Both the position numbers and the translations under genes were made by a program. This document shows, piece by piece, positions 1 to 9,921 of a stretch of 64,000 bases of DNA. The notes beneath the pieces are model-generated. The model searched no databases, was not told where the DNA came from, and saw nothing but the letters and a program-made list of their open reading frames with translations. The DNA is from JAENWD01 sp963837165 (GTDB lineage Bacteria > Acidobacteriota > Vicinamibacteria > Vicinamibacterales > JAENWD01): the NCBI GenBank assembly GCA_963837165.1, contig CAWIMD010000002.1:496001-560000 (forward strand), given 5' to 3'. Within the stretch, counting starts at the first letter, position 1. Each line of letters opens with the position of its first letter.

Positions 1-55
1 CATTCGGTCGGGTCCTCGTGAGGGCATCGTCTCCCGGTGTCCTTCGGGGCGGCGG

Positions 56-331
56 CTACGGAAGAATCCGGAAGTCGTGAAACGTTCCGGACGGTGGCTC
101 CATCTGCACGATCACGTCGTCCACGCGGGCGCCCGCCGGGCCGCGCCTGACGGCGCGCTCGAAGCGGTCCACCGCCTCGCGGTCGCCCTCGACGACGGCT
201 TCGATGCGCCCGTCGTCGAGGTTCCGGATCGTGCCGGTGACGCCATCGCGTCGAGCGCTCTCGAGGGCGAAGTAGCGGAACCCCACCCCCTGCACGCGAC
301 CCGAGAGGATGATGCGGCGTCCCACGAGCAT
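56..331 (-). CDS. acyP: Acylphosphatase
   Basis: This 91-residue protein has the normal length of an acylphosphatase, which hydrolyses the carboxyl-phosphate bond of acyl phosphates in the cytoplasm. The family signature GRVQGVGFRYF lies at residues 11-21 and carries the phosphate-binding arginine R19. The catalytic asparagine is N37 in the second motif, GTIRNLDDG. Both active-site residues are present, so the enzyme should be functional. It is divergent from the HD-domain gene that starts about 60 bases away. Bases 1-55 to its left show nothing I can call. Confidence 0.95.
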   Translation of the reverse strand: MLVGRRIILSGRVQGVGFRYFALESARRDGVTGTIRNLDDGRIEAVVEGDREAVDRFERAVRRGPAGARVDDVIVQMEPPSGTFHDFRILP

Positions 332-391
332 GGCACGTGATTATAGCGGGCGGGCCGGTGCACAATAGGTGAAAGGGACGACGGACGCCGG

Positions 392-1066
392 ATGATCACC
401 CCACTCGTCACTCCGCCCGCCTGGGTTCCCGTCGAGCGGCGCAAGCTGAGCGCCCGGTTCACCGAGGCGCTCGTGGTGGCGGCCGAGGTGCATGCCGGCC
501 AGCGCCGGAAGGGATCGGGCCCGCCGTACGCGGCGCACGTGCTCGGGGTGACGGCCATCGCATTCGACTTCGGCGCGGACGAGGACGAAGCCATTGCCGC
601 GCTGCTCCACGACGCCATCGAGGACGCGCCCGCCGCGCTCGGGGCTGGGGGCGTGCGCCGCGTCATCGGGGAACTGTTCGGCGAGCGCGTGCTGGCGATC
701 GTGGAAGGGTGCACCGACACCGACGAGACGCCGAAGCCGCCCTGGCGCGTGCGCAAGGAGGAATACGTGGCGCACCTCGACAGGGCCGACGCCTCCACCC
801 TGCTGGTGTCGGCGTCCGACAAGCTGCACAACGTGCGTGCCATCACCCGCGACTACCGTCTGTACGGCGACGAGATCTGGCGACGGTTCAGCCCCGAGGC
901 GGGCAAGGCCGGCACGATCGGGTACTATCGCGGGCTCGTGCAGGCATTCAGCCGGCGCCGGGACGGGGCCAGCGCCGGGTTCCTCCGGCTGCTCGCTGAG
1001 CTCGACACCGAGGTCACCACGCTGGAGTCGCTGGCCGGCGTGGAGGGCCAGTGGCCGCCGGCGTGA
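392..1066 (+). CDS. HD-domain phosphohydrolase, small alarmone hydrolase-like
   Basis: The 224-residue protein carries a RelA/SpoT-type HD domain. It has the N-terminal H-A-G-Q-R-R-K-G motif followed by PYAAH, then the HD pair in LLHDAIED and a later SDKLHN motif, in the order seen in SpoT and Mesh1-type hydrolases. No synthetase, TGS or ACT domain is present, so a single-domain small alarmone hydrolase acting on (p)ppGpp or a related nucleotide is the best reading. Another phosphohydrolase substrate is possible. Its stop codon overlaps the preferred GTG start of the peptidase downstream (GTGA), which suggests translational coupling. Confidence 0.8.
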   Translation: MITPLVTPPAWVPVERRKLSARFTEALVVAAEVHAGQRRKGSGPPYAAHVLGVTAIAFDFGADEDEAIAALLHDAIEDAPAALGAGGVRRVIGELFGERVLAIVEGCTDTDETPKPPWRVRKEEYVAHLDRADASTLLVSASDKLHNVRAITRDYRLYGDEIWRRFSPEAGKAGTIGYYRGLVQAFSRRRDGASAGFLRLLAELDTEVTTLESLAGVEGQWPPA

Positions 1067-2512
1067 ACGTCCGGGTCGCCCTGTTCGTCGGCCTGGCGGC
1101 GGTGACGCTCCAGGCAGCCTCTCCACTCGCCGAGCCAGCCTTCACGTCGGTCTTCCCGCCCGACGAATTCGCCGGCCGTCGTGCCCGGGTGATGGACCGG
1201 ATCGGCGACGGCATCGCTGTCCTCGAGGGCGCGCCCGAGCCGCCGGCGGAGCTGCGGTTCAGGCAGAGCAACGACTTCTTCTACCTGACCGGCGTCGAGG
1301 TGCCGCGCGCCCTGCTCCTGATGGATGGCCGTGCGCGGACCGCTACGGCGTTCCTTCCGGCTGCCAGCGAGCGCCGCCAGCGCATGTTCGGCGAGGATCT
1401 GGCCCCCGGCGACGTCGCGGCGGGCCTGACCGGCCTCGACGCGGTTGTCGACCGCGACCAGTTCGGCAAATCCCTGTCGTCCGCCGTGGGATCCGGGCGG
1501 GCGCTCTATGTGCCGCTTCGCCCGGCGGCAATCGGCGGCGGCTCGGCCGGGGACGCCTTCGCCCAGGCGGCGGCTACCCTCGCCGATCCATGGGACGGCC
1601 GGGTTTCGCGGGCGGCCCAGTTCCTCGTCCGCCTGAGAGCCGCGGCGCCGGCGGCCGAGGTCCGCGACCTCGATCCGATCCTCGACGACCTCCGCCTGAT
1701 CAAGAGCCCGAGGGAGATCGCGCGCATCCGTGAAGCCACTGACATCGCCTCGGAAGGCATCCTGGAGGCGATGCGCGAGGCCAGGCCGGGCATTTACGAG
1801 TACCGAGCTCCAAGCGGCCGCGGAGTACGTCTTCGCGCGACACGGCTCGCAGGGGCCGGCGTACTTCCCGCTCATCGCGACGGGGCCCGACACGATCTTC
1901 ACGCACTACCATCGCGGCACACGCATTCTCCAGGACGACGACCTCGTCCAGTTCGACTACGCGCCGGACTACGGATACTACGTCTCGGACGTGACCCGCG
2001 TGTTTCCCGCGAGCGGCTCGTTCACGCCGTGGCAGCGCGAGTGGTACGGCATCTACCTGCGGCTCTACCGCGATCTCATGACGTCGATTCGCCCGCACGT
2101 GCCGGTGCGCTCCATCGTCGCCGCGGCAGTGAAGCGGATGCAGGCCGATCTGGTGTCGTACCGCTTCAGCGATTCCGATGTCCAGGCATCGGCGGGCCGC
2201 TTCGTCGAGCGCTACCGCGAGCAGGCGGGATCGAGCCTCGGCCACTGGATCGGGATGGAGGTCCACGACGTCGGCGGCGTCACCGAGACGCTCGAGCCGG
2301 GCCAGGTCTTCACGATCGAGCCTGCGATGACGATTCCGACGGCGCACCTCGGCATCCGGCTCGAGGACGTGATTCTGGTGACCGAGACCGGATACGAGAA
2401 TCTCAGCGGCGCGCTGCCGGCCGACATCGCCGGGATCGAGGGCGTCATGCGCGAGCCAGGCATCGAGCAGCTCAGGCGGGAACGCGACGCGCGAGCGCAC
2501 GCGCCGCGGTAA
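1063..2512 (+). CDS. Xaa-Pro aminopeptidase family (M24B), frameshifted
   Basis: Two adjacent frames together encode one M24B metallopeptidase of about 482 residues. The first (1063-1803) holds a signal-peptide-like N-terminus and the aminopeptidase P N-domain with F-R-Q-S-N-D-F-F-Y-L-T-G-V. The second (from about 1805 to 2512) holds the pita-bread catalytic domain, with metal ligands in DYAPDYGYYVSDVTR, the GHWIGMEVHD histidine motif and FTIEPAM. Removing one C at 1804 (GAGTACC then GAG) joins them as G-I-Y-E-Y-E-L-Q-A, matching the family. GTG at 1063 is preferred because it overlaps the previous stop and begins a plausible signal peptide; GTG at 1051 is an alternative. The first frame runs on without a stop into the next gene, so automatic callers may report a false 1026-residue protein. 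Confidence 0.85.
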
Positions 2513-2622
2513 TCGTTCTCAGCCATTCGCGCGGGGATTACCTTGAGGCGCGCGGAAAAGTTCGTCACAATCACGCCGATCGACAATGGTCGGAGCTCCC
2601 GTGTCATTCCGATGGAGTCGTC

Positions 2623-4131
2623 ATGAGTGATACCACCCGACGTGCGTTTCTGAAGGAGGCGGCGGTCGCTGCCGCCGGATTCACCATCGTCCCCCGCCAC
2701 GTGGTCGCGCGATCCGGCGCGACGCCGCCAAGCGATCTGCTGAACATTGCCGGCGTCGGCGTCGGCGGCATGGGGCGCAACAACATCATCAACCTCTCGA
2801 GCCAGAACATCGTGGCGCTCTGCGACGTGGACTGGGGCTACGCCGACAAGGGCTTCGACCGGCTCAAGACGCAGCTGTCGAGCCCGCCGGAGCCGCGCCC
2901 TGGCGCGCCGGCGCTGTCGGACGCCCAGCGGCAGCGGATGGAGGAGCGGCGGGCCAACACCAGGCGGCTCGTCGAGGTCCACCTGCCGAACGCGAAGCGG
3001 TACCAGGACTACCGCGAGATGCTCGCCAAGCAGAAGGACATCGACGCCGTCATGGTGGCCACGCCGGACCACCTGCACGCCGTGATCGCGTCGGCGGCCA
3101 TGGATCTCGGCAAGCACGTGTACGTGCAGAAGCCGCTGACCTGGTCGGTCGCCGAAGCCCGGCACCTCGCGAAGAAGGCGAAGGAGAAGAACGTCGCCAC
3201 GCAGATGGGCAACCAGGGCCACTCGTCCGACGATGCCCGGCTCGTGAACGAGTACATCTGGGCGGGCACGATCGGCGAGGTGCCGGAGGTGCAGGTGTGG
3301 ACCAACCGGCCGCTCGCCTACTGGCCGCAAGGCATTCCGCGCCCCCAGGCACAGGACACATCGGAGCTGGGCTGGAACATGACCGGGGTGATGAAGCGCC
3401 TGGCCAACGCAATGGCCGGCCCGTACCCGCCGCCCGACGGGCTCCAATGGGACCTGTTCATCGGGCCCTCCACGCCAATCGACTACCACCCGGTGTATCA
3501 CCCCTTCAACTGGCGCGGCTGGGCGGAATGGGGCTGTGGCGCGATCGGCGACATGGGCGCGCACCTGATCGATCACCCCTTCTGGGCGCTCGACCTCGGC
3601 TTTCCCACCACCATCGAAACGGTCTCGACGCCCTACAACGAGGAGACCTACCCGATGGCGACGACGACGTATTACGAGTTTCCCGCCCGGGGCGACAAGC
3701 CCGCCGTGAGGCTGACGTGGTACGACGGGGCGCTGCTGCCGCCCCGGCCCGACGCGCTCGGCGAGGAGCAGCTGGACAAGACCGGCGGCGTCCTGTACCT
3801 GGGGACCAAGGGCACGCTGATGCATGGGACGTACGCGCAAGACCCGCGCCTGCTCGGCAATCTCGCGAACACGCCTCCGCCGCCCCAGAAGCTGCCGCGG
3901 ATCGCGGTGAGCCACGAGATGAACTGGGTGCAGGCAGCCAAGGGAGAGGCGCAGGCGTCCTCGCCGTTCGACTATGCGGCGCGGCTCACCGAGACGATGC
4001 TGCTGGGCGTGGTGTCGTTGAAGGCGGGCACCAAGCTGCACTACGACGGCGAGAACATGCGCGTGACCAACAACGCCGACGCGAACGAGTTCCTGCAGCG
4101 CGACTATCGCCAGGGCTGGTCGCTGACGTAG
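2623..4131 (+). CDS. TAT-exported Gfo/Idh/MocA family oxidoreductase
   Basis: The 502-residue protein starts with a twin-arginine signal (TTRRAFLKEAAVAAAGF) and continues with a Rossmann fold at about residue 43 (G-V-G-V-G-G-M-G). It then has the family's VATPDHLHA and VQKPLTWSV motifs and a long C-terminal domain typical of secreted Gfo/Idh/MocA proteins of Acidobacteriota, Planctomycetes and Verrucomicrobia. These NAD(P)-dependent enzymes oxidise or reduce sugars and cyclitols; the substrate cannot be told here. The start ATG at 2623 puts the TAT signal at the N-terminus. It converges on an alpha-galactosidase, which would fit sugar catabolism, though the two genes are not an operon. Confidence 0.9.
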   Translation: MSDTTRRAFLKEAAVAAAGFTIVPRHVVARSGATPPSDLLNIAGVGVGGMGRNNIINLSSQNIVALCDVDWGYADKGFDRLKTQLSSPPEPRPGAPALSDAQRQRMEERRANTRRLVEVHLPNAKRYQDYREMLAKQKDIDAVMVATPDHLHAVIASAAMDLGKHVYVQKPLTWSVAEARHLAKKAKEKNVATQMGNQGHSSDDARLVNEYIWAGTIGEVPEVQVWTNRPLAYWPQGIPRPQAQDTSELGWNMTGVMKRLANAMAGPYPPPDGLQWDLFIGPSTPIDYHPVYHPFNWRGWAEWGCGAIGDMGAHLIDHPFWALDLGFPTTIETVSTPYNEETYPMATTTYYEFPARGDKPAVRLTWYDGALLPPRPDALGEEQLDKTGGVLYLGTKGTLMHGTYAQDPRLLGNLANTPPPPQKLPRIAVSHEMNWVQAAKGEAQASSPFDYAARLTETMLLGVVSLKAGTKLHYDGENMRVTNNADANEFLQRDYRQGWSLT

Positions 4132-4164
4132 GCCGCGCAGACCGCGAATCGCCTGTAGCGTTCC

Positions 4165-4241
4165 TGTAGCGCAGGCCTTCAGGCCTGCCGGCGCCGCCAG
4201 GTTGGCCGAACCCCGGGCAGGGCCTGAAGGCCTGCGCTACA
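4165..4241. repeat. Inverted pair of REP palindromes between convergent genes
   Basis: Two copies of the palindromic element TGTAGCGCAGGCCTTCAGG (continuing CTGCC) face each other at 4165-4189 and 4216-4241. Each can form its own hairpin around AGGCCT-TC-AGGCCT, and the pair can form a larger cruciform. They sit exactly between the convergent ends of the oxidoreductase and the alpha-galactosidase, the classic place for REP doublets. They may also act as a two-way transcription barrier, although no U-tract is present. The same element recurs in at least six other places in the window. Confidence 0.9.
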
Positions 4242-4249
4242 GGTGACTC

Positions 4250-5452
4250 TTACTTACCGGACACCCTGATGGCCACGACGCTGTGCCCTGGCACCGTCGC
4301 CGAGTACCCGTCGGCCGATGCGGGCTGGTCCTTGTGGGTCCAGAGGTCGCGCACGGTTGCCGCGGCGCCCTTGGGCGAGGCTTCCGACCAGCTGACCTTC
4401 ATCTGAGCCGGGGCCGCTCCGCGGTTGAGCAGGGCGATCGCCTCGTCGCCGCCGGCCAGCGGCTTGGCCCAGATCTCCTGATCGCCGTCGTCCCGCACGC
4501 GGGTGCCCTGTTTGCCGAGCGGGTCCTGATCGATCGCGATTACGTCCGTGTTTGTCAGGATCGTCTTCACATCGTCAGGCATCGACCGGATGTCGTTGCC
4601 CGCGATCAGCGGCGCGGCGAGCATGGCCCACATCGTGAAGTGCGCGCGGTTCTCGGAGTCGGTGAGGCCCGGGTTGCCGACCTCGAGCATGTCCGGGTCG
4701 TTCCACCCGTGGGGCCCCGCGTACTTGGCCAGCGGTTCCACCAGATCGAGGATCTGCGTGACGCCGAGGCCGTCGTGCGGCCGCTGCTTGCAGTCCCAGC
4801 AGGCCTTGATGTCGCCCGTAGCCCGCCACAGATGGCCGACGTTCTGGGCCCAGAGCCACGGCTGGTTCGATCCCCACTCGCACATGCTGAAGACGATCGG
4901 CCGGCCCGTCGCATCGAGCGCTTTCCGCATGGCCGTGTACGCCACCTTTGGGTCGATCCCCTCGTGATGGCACCAGTCGTACTTCAGGTAGTCCACGCCC
5001 CAGGCAGCGTACTGCGCGGCGTCTTTTTCCTCGTACCCGTGGCTGCCCGGACGGTTCTGGCACGTGGCGGTGCCGGCATCCGAGTACACGCCGAACTTCA
5101 GGCCCTTGGAGTGCACGTAGTCGGCCAGCGCCTTCATGTCGGGAAAGCGCTTCGGATCGGGCACGATCGTGCCGTCGGGCTTGCGTGACACCTGCCAGCA
5201 GTCGTCGATGACGACGTACTGGTACCCGGCGTCCTTCATGCCCGAGCTGGCAATGGCGTCGGCCGTCGCGCGGATGAGTGCGTCACTGACGTTGCAGCCG
5301 AACTTGTTCCACGAGTTCCAGCCCATGGGCGGGGTGGCGGCCAGGTCGGCCGAGGGGACCGGCACGGCGCCAGAGGTCAGGCCCACGGCGGGCAGGGCCA
5401 CCAACGCGGCCGCCGCCAGCAGGCCCGTGATCAATCGATGCGCAGCATTCAC
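4250..5452 (-). CDS. Alpha-galactosidase, GH27 family, secreted
   Basis: The 400-residue protein has a signal peptide (about residues 1-28) followed by a GH27 TIM barrel starting at TPPMGWNSWNKFGCN. The nucleophile is D159 in YLKYDWC. The likely acid/base is D214 in LWRATGDI, by alignment from memory with human alpha-galactosidase A. WNDPDMLEVGN (residues 250-260) and the IDQDPLGKQG motif near residue 330 are also present. A C-terminal beta-sandwich completes the usual architecture. It should release terminal alpha-linked galactose from oligosaccharides or polysaccharides outside the cytoplasm. It is divergent from the LMF-family gene and convergent with the oxidoreductase. Confidence 0.95.
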   Translation of the reverse strand: MNAAHRLITGLLAAAALVALPAVGLTSGAVPVPSADLAATPPMGWNSWNKFGCNVSDALIRATADAIASSGMKDAGYQYVVIDDCWQVSRKPDGTIVPDPKRFPDMKALADYVHSKGLKFGVYSDAGTATCQNRPGSHGYEEKDAAQYAAWGVDYLKYDWCHHEGIDPKVAYTAMRKALDATGRPIVFSMCEWGSNQPWLWAQNVGHLWRATGDIKACWDCKQRPHDGLGVTQILDLVEPLAKYAGPHGWNDPDMLEVGNPGLTDSENRAHFTMWAMLAAPLIAGNDIRSMPDDVKTILTNTDVIAIDQDPLGKQGTRVRDDGDQEIWAKPLAGGDEAIALLNRGAAPAQMKVSWSEASPKGAAATVRDLWTHKDQPASADGYSATVPGHSVVAIRVSGK

Positions 5453-5562
5453 GGCAGAACCCTCCTATCGCGCAATTCTGTCGCACCGGTTCCCGCATCG
5501 CAACACTGCGGCCCGCTCCAACGCCCGCATGGCGCGATAGACTCGGAACCTGCGCGCAGCCC

Positions 5563-7071
5563 ATGTCGAGGTTGCCGCCAGATATGGGAGGCGACTCGGG
5601 GCAGGTGGATTCGGGAGCGCGTGCCGCCGCGGCGCCGGTGCCAGGGCCGGTGACCGCGTGGCTGTTCCTGCGCCTCCTCGGCCTCGTGTATGCGATCGCG
5701 TTCGCGTCGATGCTGGTGCAGGCCGCCGGCCTCATCGGCGATCACGGAGTGCTCCCCGCCGGCGAGTTCCTGGACGCGGTGCACGGCGCGTACGGCGCCA
5801 GGGCGTACTGGCTGCTGCCGACGGTCAACTGGCTGTGGAGCTCGACGCTGGCTCTCCGGATCACGTCGGCGGCCGGCGTCGCGGCCGGCGCCTGCATCCT
5901 GTTCGGATGGGGCACGCGGCCGTCGCTCGTCGCGGCGTGGGCCCTCTACCTGTCCCTCGTCGGCGACGGGCAGATCTTCCTGTCGTTCCAGTGGGACGTC
6001 CTGCTGCTGGAAGCGGGCTTCCTCGCCATCCTGCTGGCATGGTGGCCGCTCGGCGTCGCGTGGATGTACCGCTGGCTGGCGTTCCGCCTCCTGTTCCTCT
6101 CGGGCGCCGTGAAGCTCCTCAGCGGTGACGAGAGCTGGCGGTCGCTCACCGCGCTCACCTATCACTTCGAGACGCAGCCGCTGCCGAACCTCGTCGCCTG
6201 GTTCGTGCACCAGCTGCCGCGCCCGCTGCTCGAGGCCGGGACCGCCGGCACGTTCGTCGCCGAGCTCGCGGTACCCTGCCTCTTCTTTGCGCCGAGACGG
6301 TTCCGGCTCGCCGCCGCTCTCGCGTCGATCGGGTTCCAGGCGCTGATCTTCCTGACCGGCAACTACACGTTCTTCAACGTGCTCACGGTCGCCGTCCTCC
6401 TGTGGCTGTTCGACGACGCGGCGCTTGCGCCAGCGCTTCCCGCGCGGTGGCGCCAGGCGATCCTCGGCCGGGGAGGCTCTCCGCCCGGTCCGCTGACGCG
6501 GCGCCTGGCGGGAGGGGTTCTCGCGGTCGTGGGCCTCGTGAGCGCCGGGACGGTCCTCGAGACCTTCGGCCTCGCCCCTCCCCCGCCGGTGTCCGCGCTC
6601 GCCGCGGCCATCGAGCCGCTCCACGTCGCGAGCGGGTACGGGCTGTTCGCGGTGATGACGACGACCCGGCCCGAGATCGTGTTCGAGGCCAGCAACGACG
6701 GCATCACGTGGCGGGAGTACGTGTTCCGCGACAAGCCAGGGCCGCTCGATCGCCCTCCCCGCCAGGTGGCACCCTACCAGCCGCGGCTCGACTGGCAGCT
6801 CTGGTTTGCCGCGCTGGGAGACGTCGCCTCGAATCGGTGGGTGCTCGCGCTGACGCGCCGTCTGCTCGAAGGCTCGGACGCGGTGCTGGATCTGATCGGC
6901 CCGTCTCCGCTGCCGGGAGGTCCCCCACGATACGTGCGGGCCCTGCTGTACCAGTACACGTTTACCGACCTCCACACGCTCCGGACGACCGGGCGCTGGT
7001 GGAATCGCCGGCTGCTCGGCACGTATCTGGCTCCCGTGACGCTCGACGACCTCGCCCCGCCTGCACCCTGA
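5563..7071 (+). CDS. Lipase maturation factor (LMF1) family membrane protein
   Basis: This 502-residue polytopic protein has repeated hydrophobic segments from about residue 30 to 340 and the conserved core of the lipase maturation factor family. That core includes FLSFQWDVLLLEAGFLA, a membrane segment with SGAVKLLSGD-SW, then YHFETQPLPN and a C-terminal block with PRLDWQLWFAALG. In animals LMF1 helps lipases fold in the ER; the role of bacterial members is not known. The family assignment is firm, the function is not. The following 286 bases, up to the ADOP start at 7358, contain no gene I can support. Confidence 0.85.
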   Translation: MSRLPPDMGGDSGQVDSGARAAAAPVPGPVTAWLFLRLLGLVYAIAFASMLVQAAGLIGDHGVLPAGEFLDAVHGAYGARAYWLLPTVNWLWSSTLALRITSAAGVAAGACILFGWGTRPSLVAAWALYLSLVGDGQIFLSFQWDVLLLEAGFLAILLAWWPLGVAWMYRWLAFRLLFLSGAVKLLSGDESWRSLTALTYHFETQPLPNLVAWFVHQLPRPLLEAGTAGTFVAELAVPCLFFAPRRFRLAAALASIGFQALIFLTGNYTFFNVLTVAVLLWLFDDAALAPALPARWRQAILGRGGSPPGPLTRRLAGGVLAVVGLVSAGTVLETFGLAPPPPVSALAAAIEPLHVASGYGLFAVMTTTRPEIVFEASNDGITWREYVFRDKPGPLDRPPRQVAPYQPRLDWQLWFAALGDVASNRWVLALTRRLLEGSDAVLDLIGPSPLPGGPPRYVRALLYQYTFTDLHTLRTTGRWWNRRLLGTYLAPVTLDDLAPPAP

Positions 7072-7357
7072 GTTGCCCGGATTGACGCCACCCGGCGCCG
7101 CCCCTACCATGACGCCGCGCTCCTCGATGTCGCCATCCACGGGCGCCTGCGGGCCGATGGCGTGGATCGTCGCGCCGGAATGCAGGCGCGGTATCTCGTC
7201 ACGCCCAAGCCGCCCTTCACCCGCTGACGCGTCGCGTTTTGGAGCGGTGCGTCCCGCGTACGGACACCGACGCCGGCGCGATCGGCCGTCAGGGGCGCAA
7301 ACCGGGGCAGCCCGCCACTGTCTACCTGGCACAGGAGTTGCCCCGATCGGGCTCACC

Positions 7358-9877
7358 ATGCGCGATCTCACCTACGCCGCCCGCAGCCTTCGCCGCAACC
7401 CCCTGTTCGCCGCAGTGGCCGTCCTCTCGATTGCGCTGGGCATCGGCGCCACGAGCGCGGTCTTCACGCTGCTCGACCAGGTCGTGCTGCGGGCGCTGCC
7501 CGTGCGGGCGCCGGGCGAGCTGGTCCAGGTGCGGTTGGCGAAAGGGTCCGAGACCTACGGCGGGGGCATGGGCGACGGCACCGAGCTGTCGTACCCGATG
7601 TTCCGCGATCTGCAGGATCACAACCACGTCTTCAGCGGCATGCTCTGCCGGTTCTACTTCGACCTGCAGGTGGGCTACGAAGGACGCACGGAGCGCGTGA
7701 TCGGGGAGCTCATCTCCGGTGACTTCTTCCGGGTGCTGGGCGTACCGGCCGCGATCGGCCGGACGTTCACGCCCGAGGACGACCGGCGCGCTGGTGGACA
7801 TCCGGTGGCGATGCTCGGCTACGGCTACTGGCGGTCCCGTTTCGGCGGCGATCCCGCCGTGCTCGGGCGCACCATCGACGTGAACGGTCAGCCGCTGATG
7901 GTGATCGGCGTGTCGGCCCGCGGCTTCGCCGGTTTCGACCCGGGCCGGCAGGTCCAGGTGTGGGTGCCGATGGCCATGCAGCCGCAGATGGGCCCGTCGT
8001 GGCTGCACCTGGACGACCGGCGATTCCGGTTCGTGCAGGTGTACGGCCGGCTGCGCCCGGAGATGACGGCGACAGCGGCGCAGGCGGGCCTGCAGCCGTA
8101 CTTCCACTCGCTGCTCGAGATGGAAACGACACTGCCGTCGTTCAGCGGCGCGTCGGCCGAAACCCGCCGGAGGTTCGTCGCGTCTCAGCTGGCGCTCGAC
8201 TCCGCGGCGCGCGGGCACTCCGGCCTGCAGCGGCAGCTCACGACCCCGCTCTGGATTCTGATGGCCATCGCGGCCGGCGTCCTGCTGATCGCGTGCCTGA
8301 ACGTCGCCAACCTGCTGCTGGCGCGCGGCACGGCACGGGGGCGCGAGCTGGCGCTGCGCCTCGCGCTCGGCGCGGCACGCCGGCGGATCGTCCGCATGCT
8401 GCTCGTGGAGAGCCTCGTCGTGGCCGGCGCCGGAGCCGTCGTCGGCCTGGTGATCGCGCAATGGGGCGCCGCCCTGCTCCTCTCGTTCTTCGCCTCGCCG
8501 GATGTGCCCTCCGCCATCAGCGCCGCGCCGGACGTGCGAGTGCTCGGCTTCGCGGTGGCGTTGACGATTGTGGCGGCGCTCCTCGCCGGGGTCGTCCCGG
8601 CCCTGCAGTCGAGCGGGGTGTCGCTCGTCCCGGCGCTGAAGGCGTCCGGGGGCGCCGTCGTCCGCGAGCAGCCACGCCTCAGGAAGTCGCTCGTCGTCGC
8701 GCAGGTGGCGCTGTCGTTCCTGCTGCTTGCCGGCGCGGGACTGTTCGTCCGCAGCCTCCACAACCTGTTGGACGTGAGTCCCGGTTTCCGGGTGGACCAG
8801 GTGCTCTCGTTCAGCCTCGACCTCGAGCGCAGCGGCTACAAGACCGATCGGGCGAGGCAGTTCGCCCGGGACCTGGAACAGCGGCTGCAGACGACGCCGG
8901 GGATTGCCTCCGCGGGGTACGCCTTCTTCGGCGTGATCGAGGGCGGCGGCTGGGGCATGGGCTTCACGGTTGAGGGCTACCAGCCGCCGGCGGGCCAGAG
9001 CGTCAACGCGTACTGCAACGCCGTCAGCCCGGGCTTCCTCGGCACGCTCGGGATTCCCGTCACGCTGGGACGCGGCATCGCCGAGACCGACCAGCACCCG
9101 ATCGCCGGCGACGGCTGGCCCTATCACGAGGCGGTCGTGAACCAGGAGTTCGTGAAGCGGTTTCTCGGCGGCGCGAGCCCGATCGGCAGGCACATCGGCA
9201 TCGGCGAGGATCCGGGGACGAAGACGCCAATCGAGATCGTCGGCGTGGTGCCCACCGTGAAGTACATCGGCATCCGGGAGGACCCGTCGCCTCAGGTGTA
9301 CTTCCCGTACGCCGAAGCCGGGCAGATCGAGAACCTGACCGTCTACGTCCGCACGGTTGCCGATCCGGTCGCCATGACGGAGCAGGTTCGTCGCCAGGTC
9401 GCCCTGCTGGACTCCGGCATCCCGATCTTCAACGTCCGGACGCTCGACCAGCGCGTGGAGACGTCGGTGGCGAACGAGCGCCTCATTGCCACGCTCTCGG
9501 CGCTCTTCAGCGGGTTGGCGACGGTGCTCGCGGTCGTGGGCCTCTACGGCGTCATGACGTACACCGTCACGCGCCGCACCCGGGAGATCGGCATCCGCAT
9601 GGCGCTCGGCGCCGCTGGAAGCGAGATCGCCCGGCGCGTGCTCGTGGAAGCCGCGTGGCTGGTGATCGCCGGTCTGTCGATTGGTGCGGCGGCCACCTGG
9701 GCGTTCGGCGGCCTCGTGAAGGCGGTTCGCGAGCAGCTCTACGGCGTCCCCGTCATGGATCCGCCGACACTGGCGTTGGCGGCGCTCGGGCTCAGCCTCG
9801 TGGCGATCGCCGCGACCCTGATTCCGGCCGCCCGGGCCGCCCGTGTCAGCCCGATGACCGCGCTCCGGGACGAGTGA
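7358..9877 (+). CDS. ADOP-type ABC transporter permease (MacB/FtsX domains)
   Basis: The 839-residue protein has two MacB periplasmic-core/FtsX permease modules. The N-terminus MRDLTYAARSLRRNPLFA precedes the first membrane helix. A periplasmic domain follows, then a three-helix FtsX block (near residues 290-410), a second helix with KSLVVAQVALSFLLLAGAG, a second periplasmic domain and a C-terminal FtsX block ending ARVSPMTALRDE. This is the architecture of acidobacterial duplicated orphan permeases, which lack a partner ATPase gene; none is found nearby here. ATG 7358 is chosen because it starts the conserved N-terminus; a longer in-frame extension to 7073 looks non-coding. Substrate unknown. 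Confidence 0.9.
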   Translation: MRDLTYAARSLRRNPLFAAVAVLSIALGIGATSAVFTLLDQVVLRALPVRAPGELVQVRLAKGSETYGGGMGDGTELSYPMFRDLQDHNHVFSGMLCRFYFDLQVGYEGRTERVIGELISGDFFRVLGVPAAIGRTFTPEDDRRAGGHPVAMLGYGYWRSRFGGDPAVLGRTIDVNGQPLMVIGVSARGFAGFDPGRQVQVWVPMAMQPQMGPSWLHLDDRRFRFVQVYGRLRPEMTATAAQAGLQPYFHSLLEMETTLPSFSGASAETRRRFVASQLALDSAARGHSGLQRQLTTPLWILMAIAAGVLLIACLNVANLLLARGTARGRELALRLALGAARRRIVRMLLVESLVVAGAGAVVGLVIAQWGAALLLSFFASPDVPSAISAAPDVRVLGFAVALTIVAALLAGVVPALQSSGVSLVPALKASGGAVVREQPRLRKSLVVAQVALSFLLLAGAGLFVRSLHNLLDVSPGFRVDQVLSFSLDLERSGYKTDRARQFARDLEQRLQTTPGIASAGYAFFGVIEGGGWGMGFTVEGYQPPAGQSVNAYCNAVSPGFLGTLGIPVTLGRGIAETDQHPIAGDGWPYHEAVVNQEFVKRFLGGASPIGRHIGIGEDPGTKTPIEIVGVVPTVKYIGIREDPSPQVYFPYAEAGQIENLTVYVRTVADPVAMTEQVRRQVALLDSGIPIFNVRTLDQRVETSVANERLIATLSALFSGLATVLAVVGLYGVMTYTVTRRTREIGIRMALGAAGSEIARRVLVEAAWLVIAGLSIGAAATWAFGGLVKAVREQLYGVPVMDPPTLALAALGLSLVAIAATLIPAARAARVSPMTALRDE

Positions 9878-9921
9878 CCGTCGCCGCGGCGTGCCCGTCG
9901 CCAGGTCGGCCTTGGCCGAGC

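Noticed and set aside
1051..4131. A single 1026-residue frame covering the peptidase and the Gfo/Idh/MocA gene
   Set aside because: It is the first half of the frameshifted M24 peptidase read on in the wrong frame into the next gene; conserved domains show two genes.
7240..7357. Possible cobalamin riboswitch before the ADOP gene (GGGGCAGCCCGCCACTGT looks like its core)
   Set aside because: The upstream conserved elements and a B12 box are not present, and the downstream gene has no B12 link.
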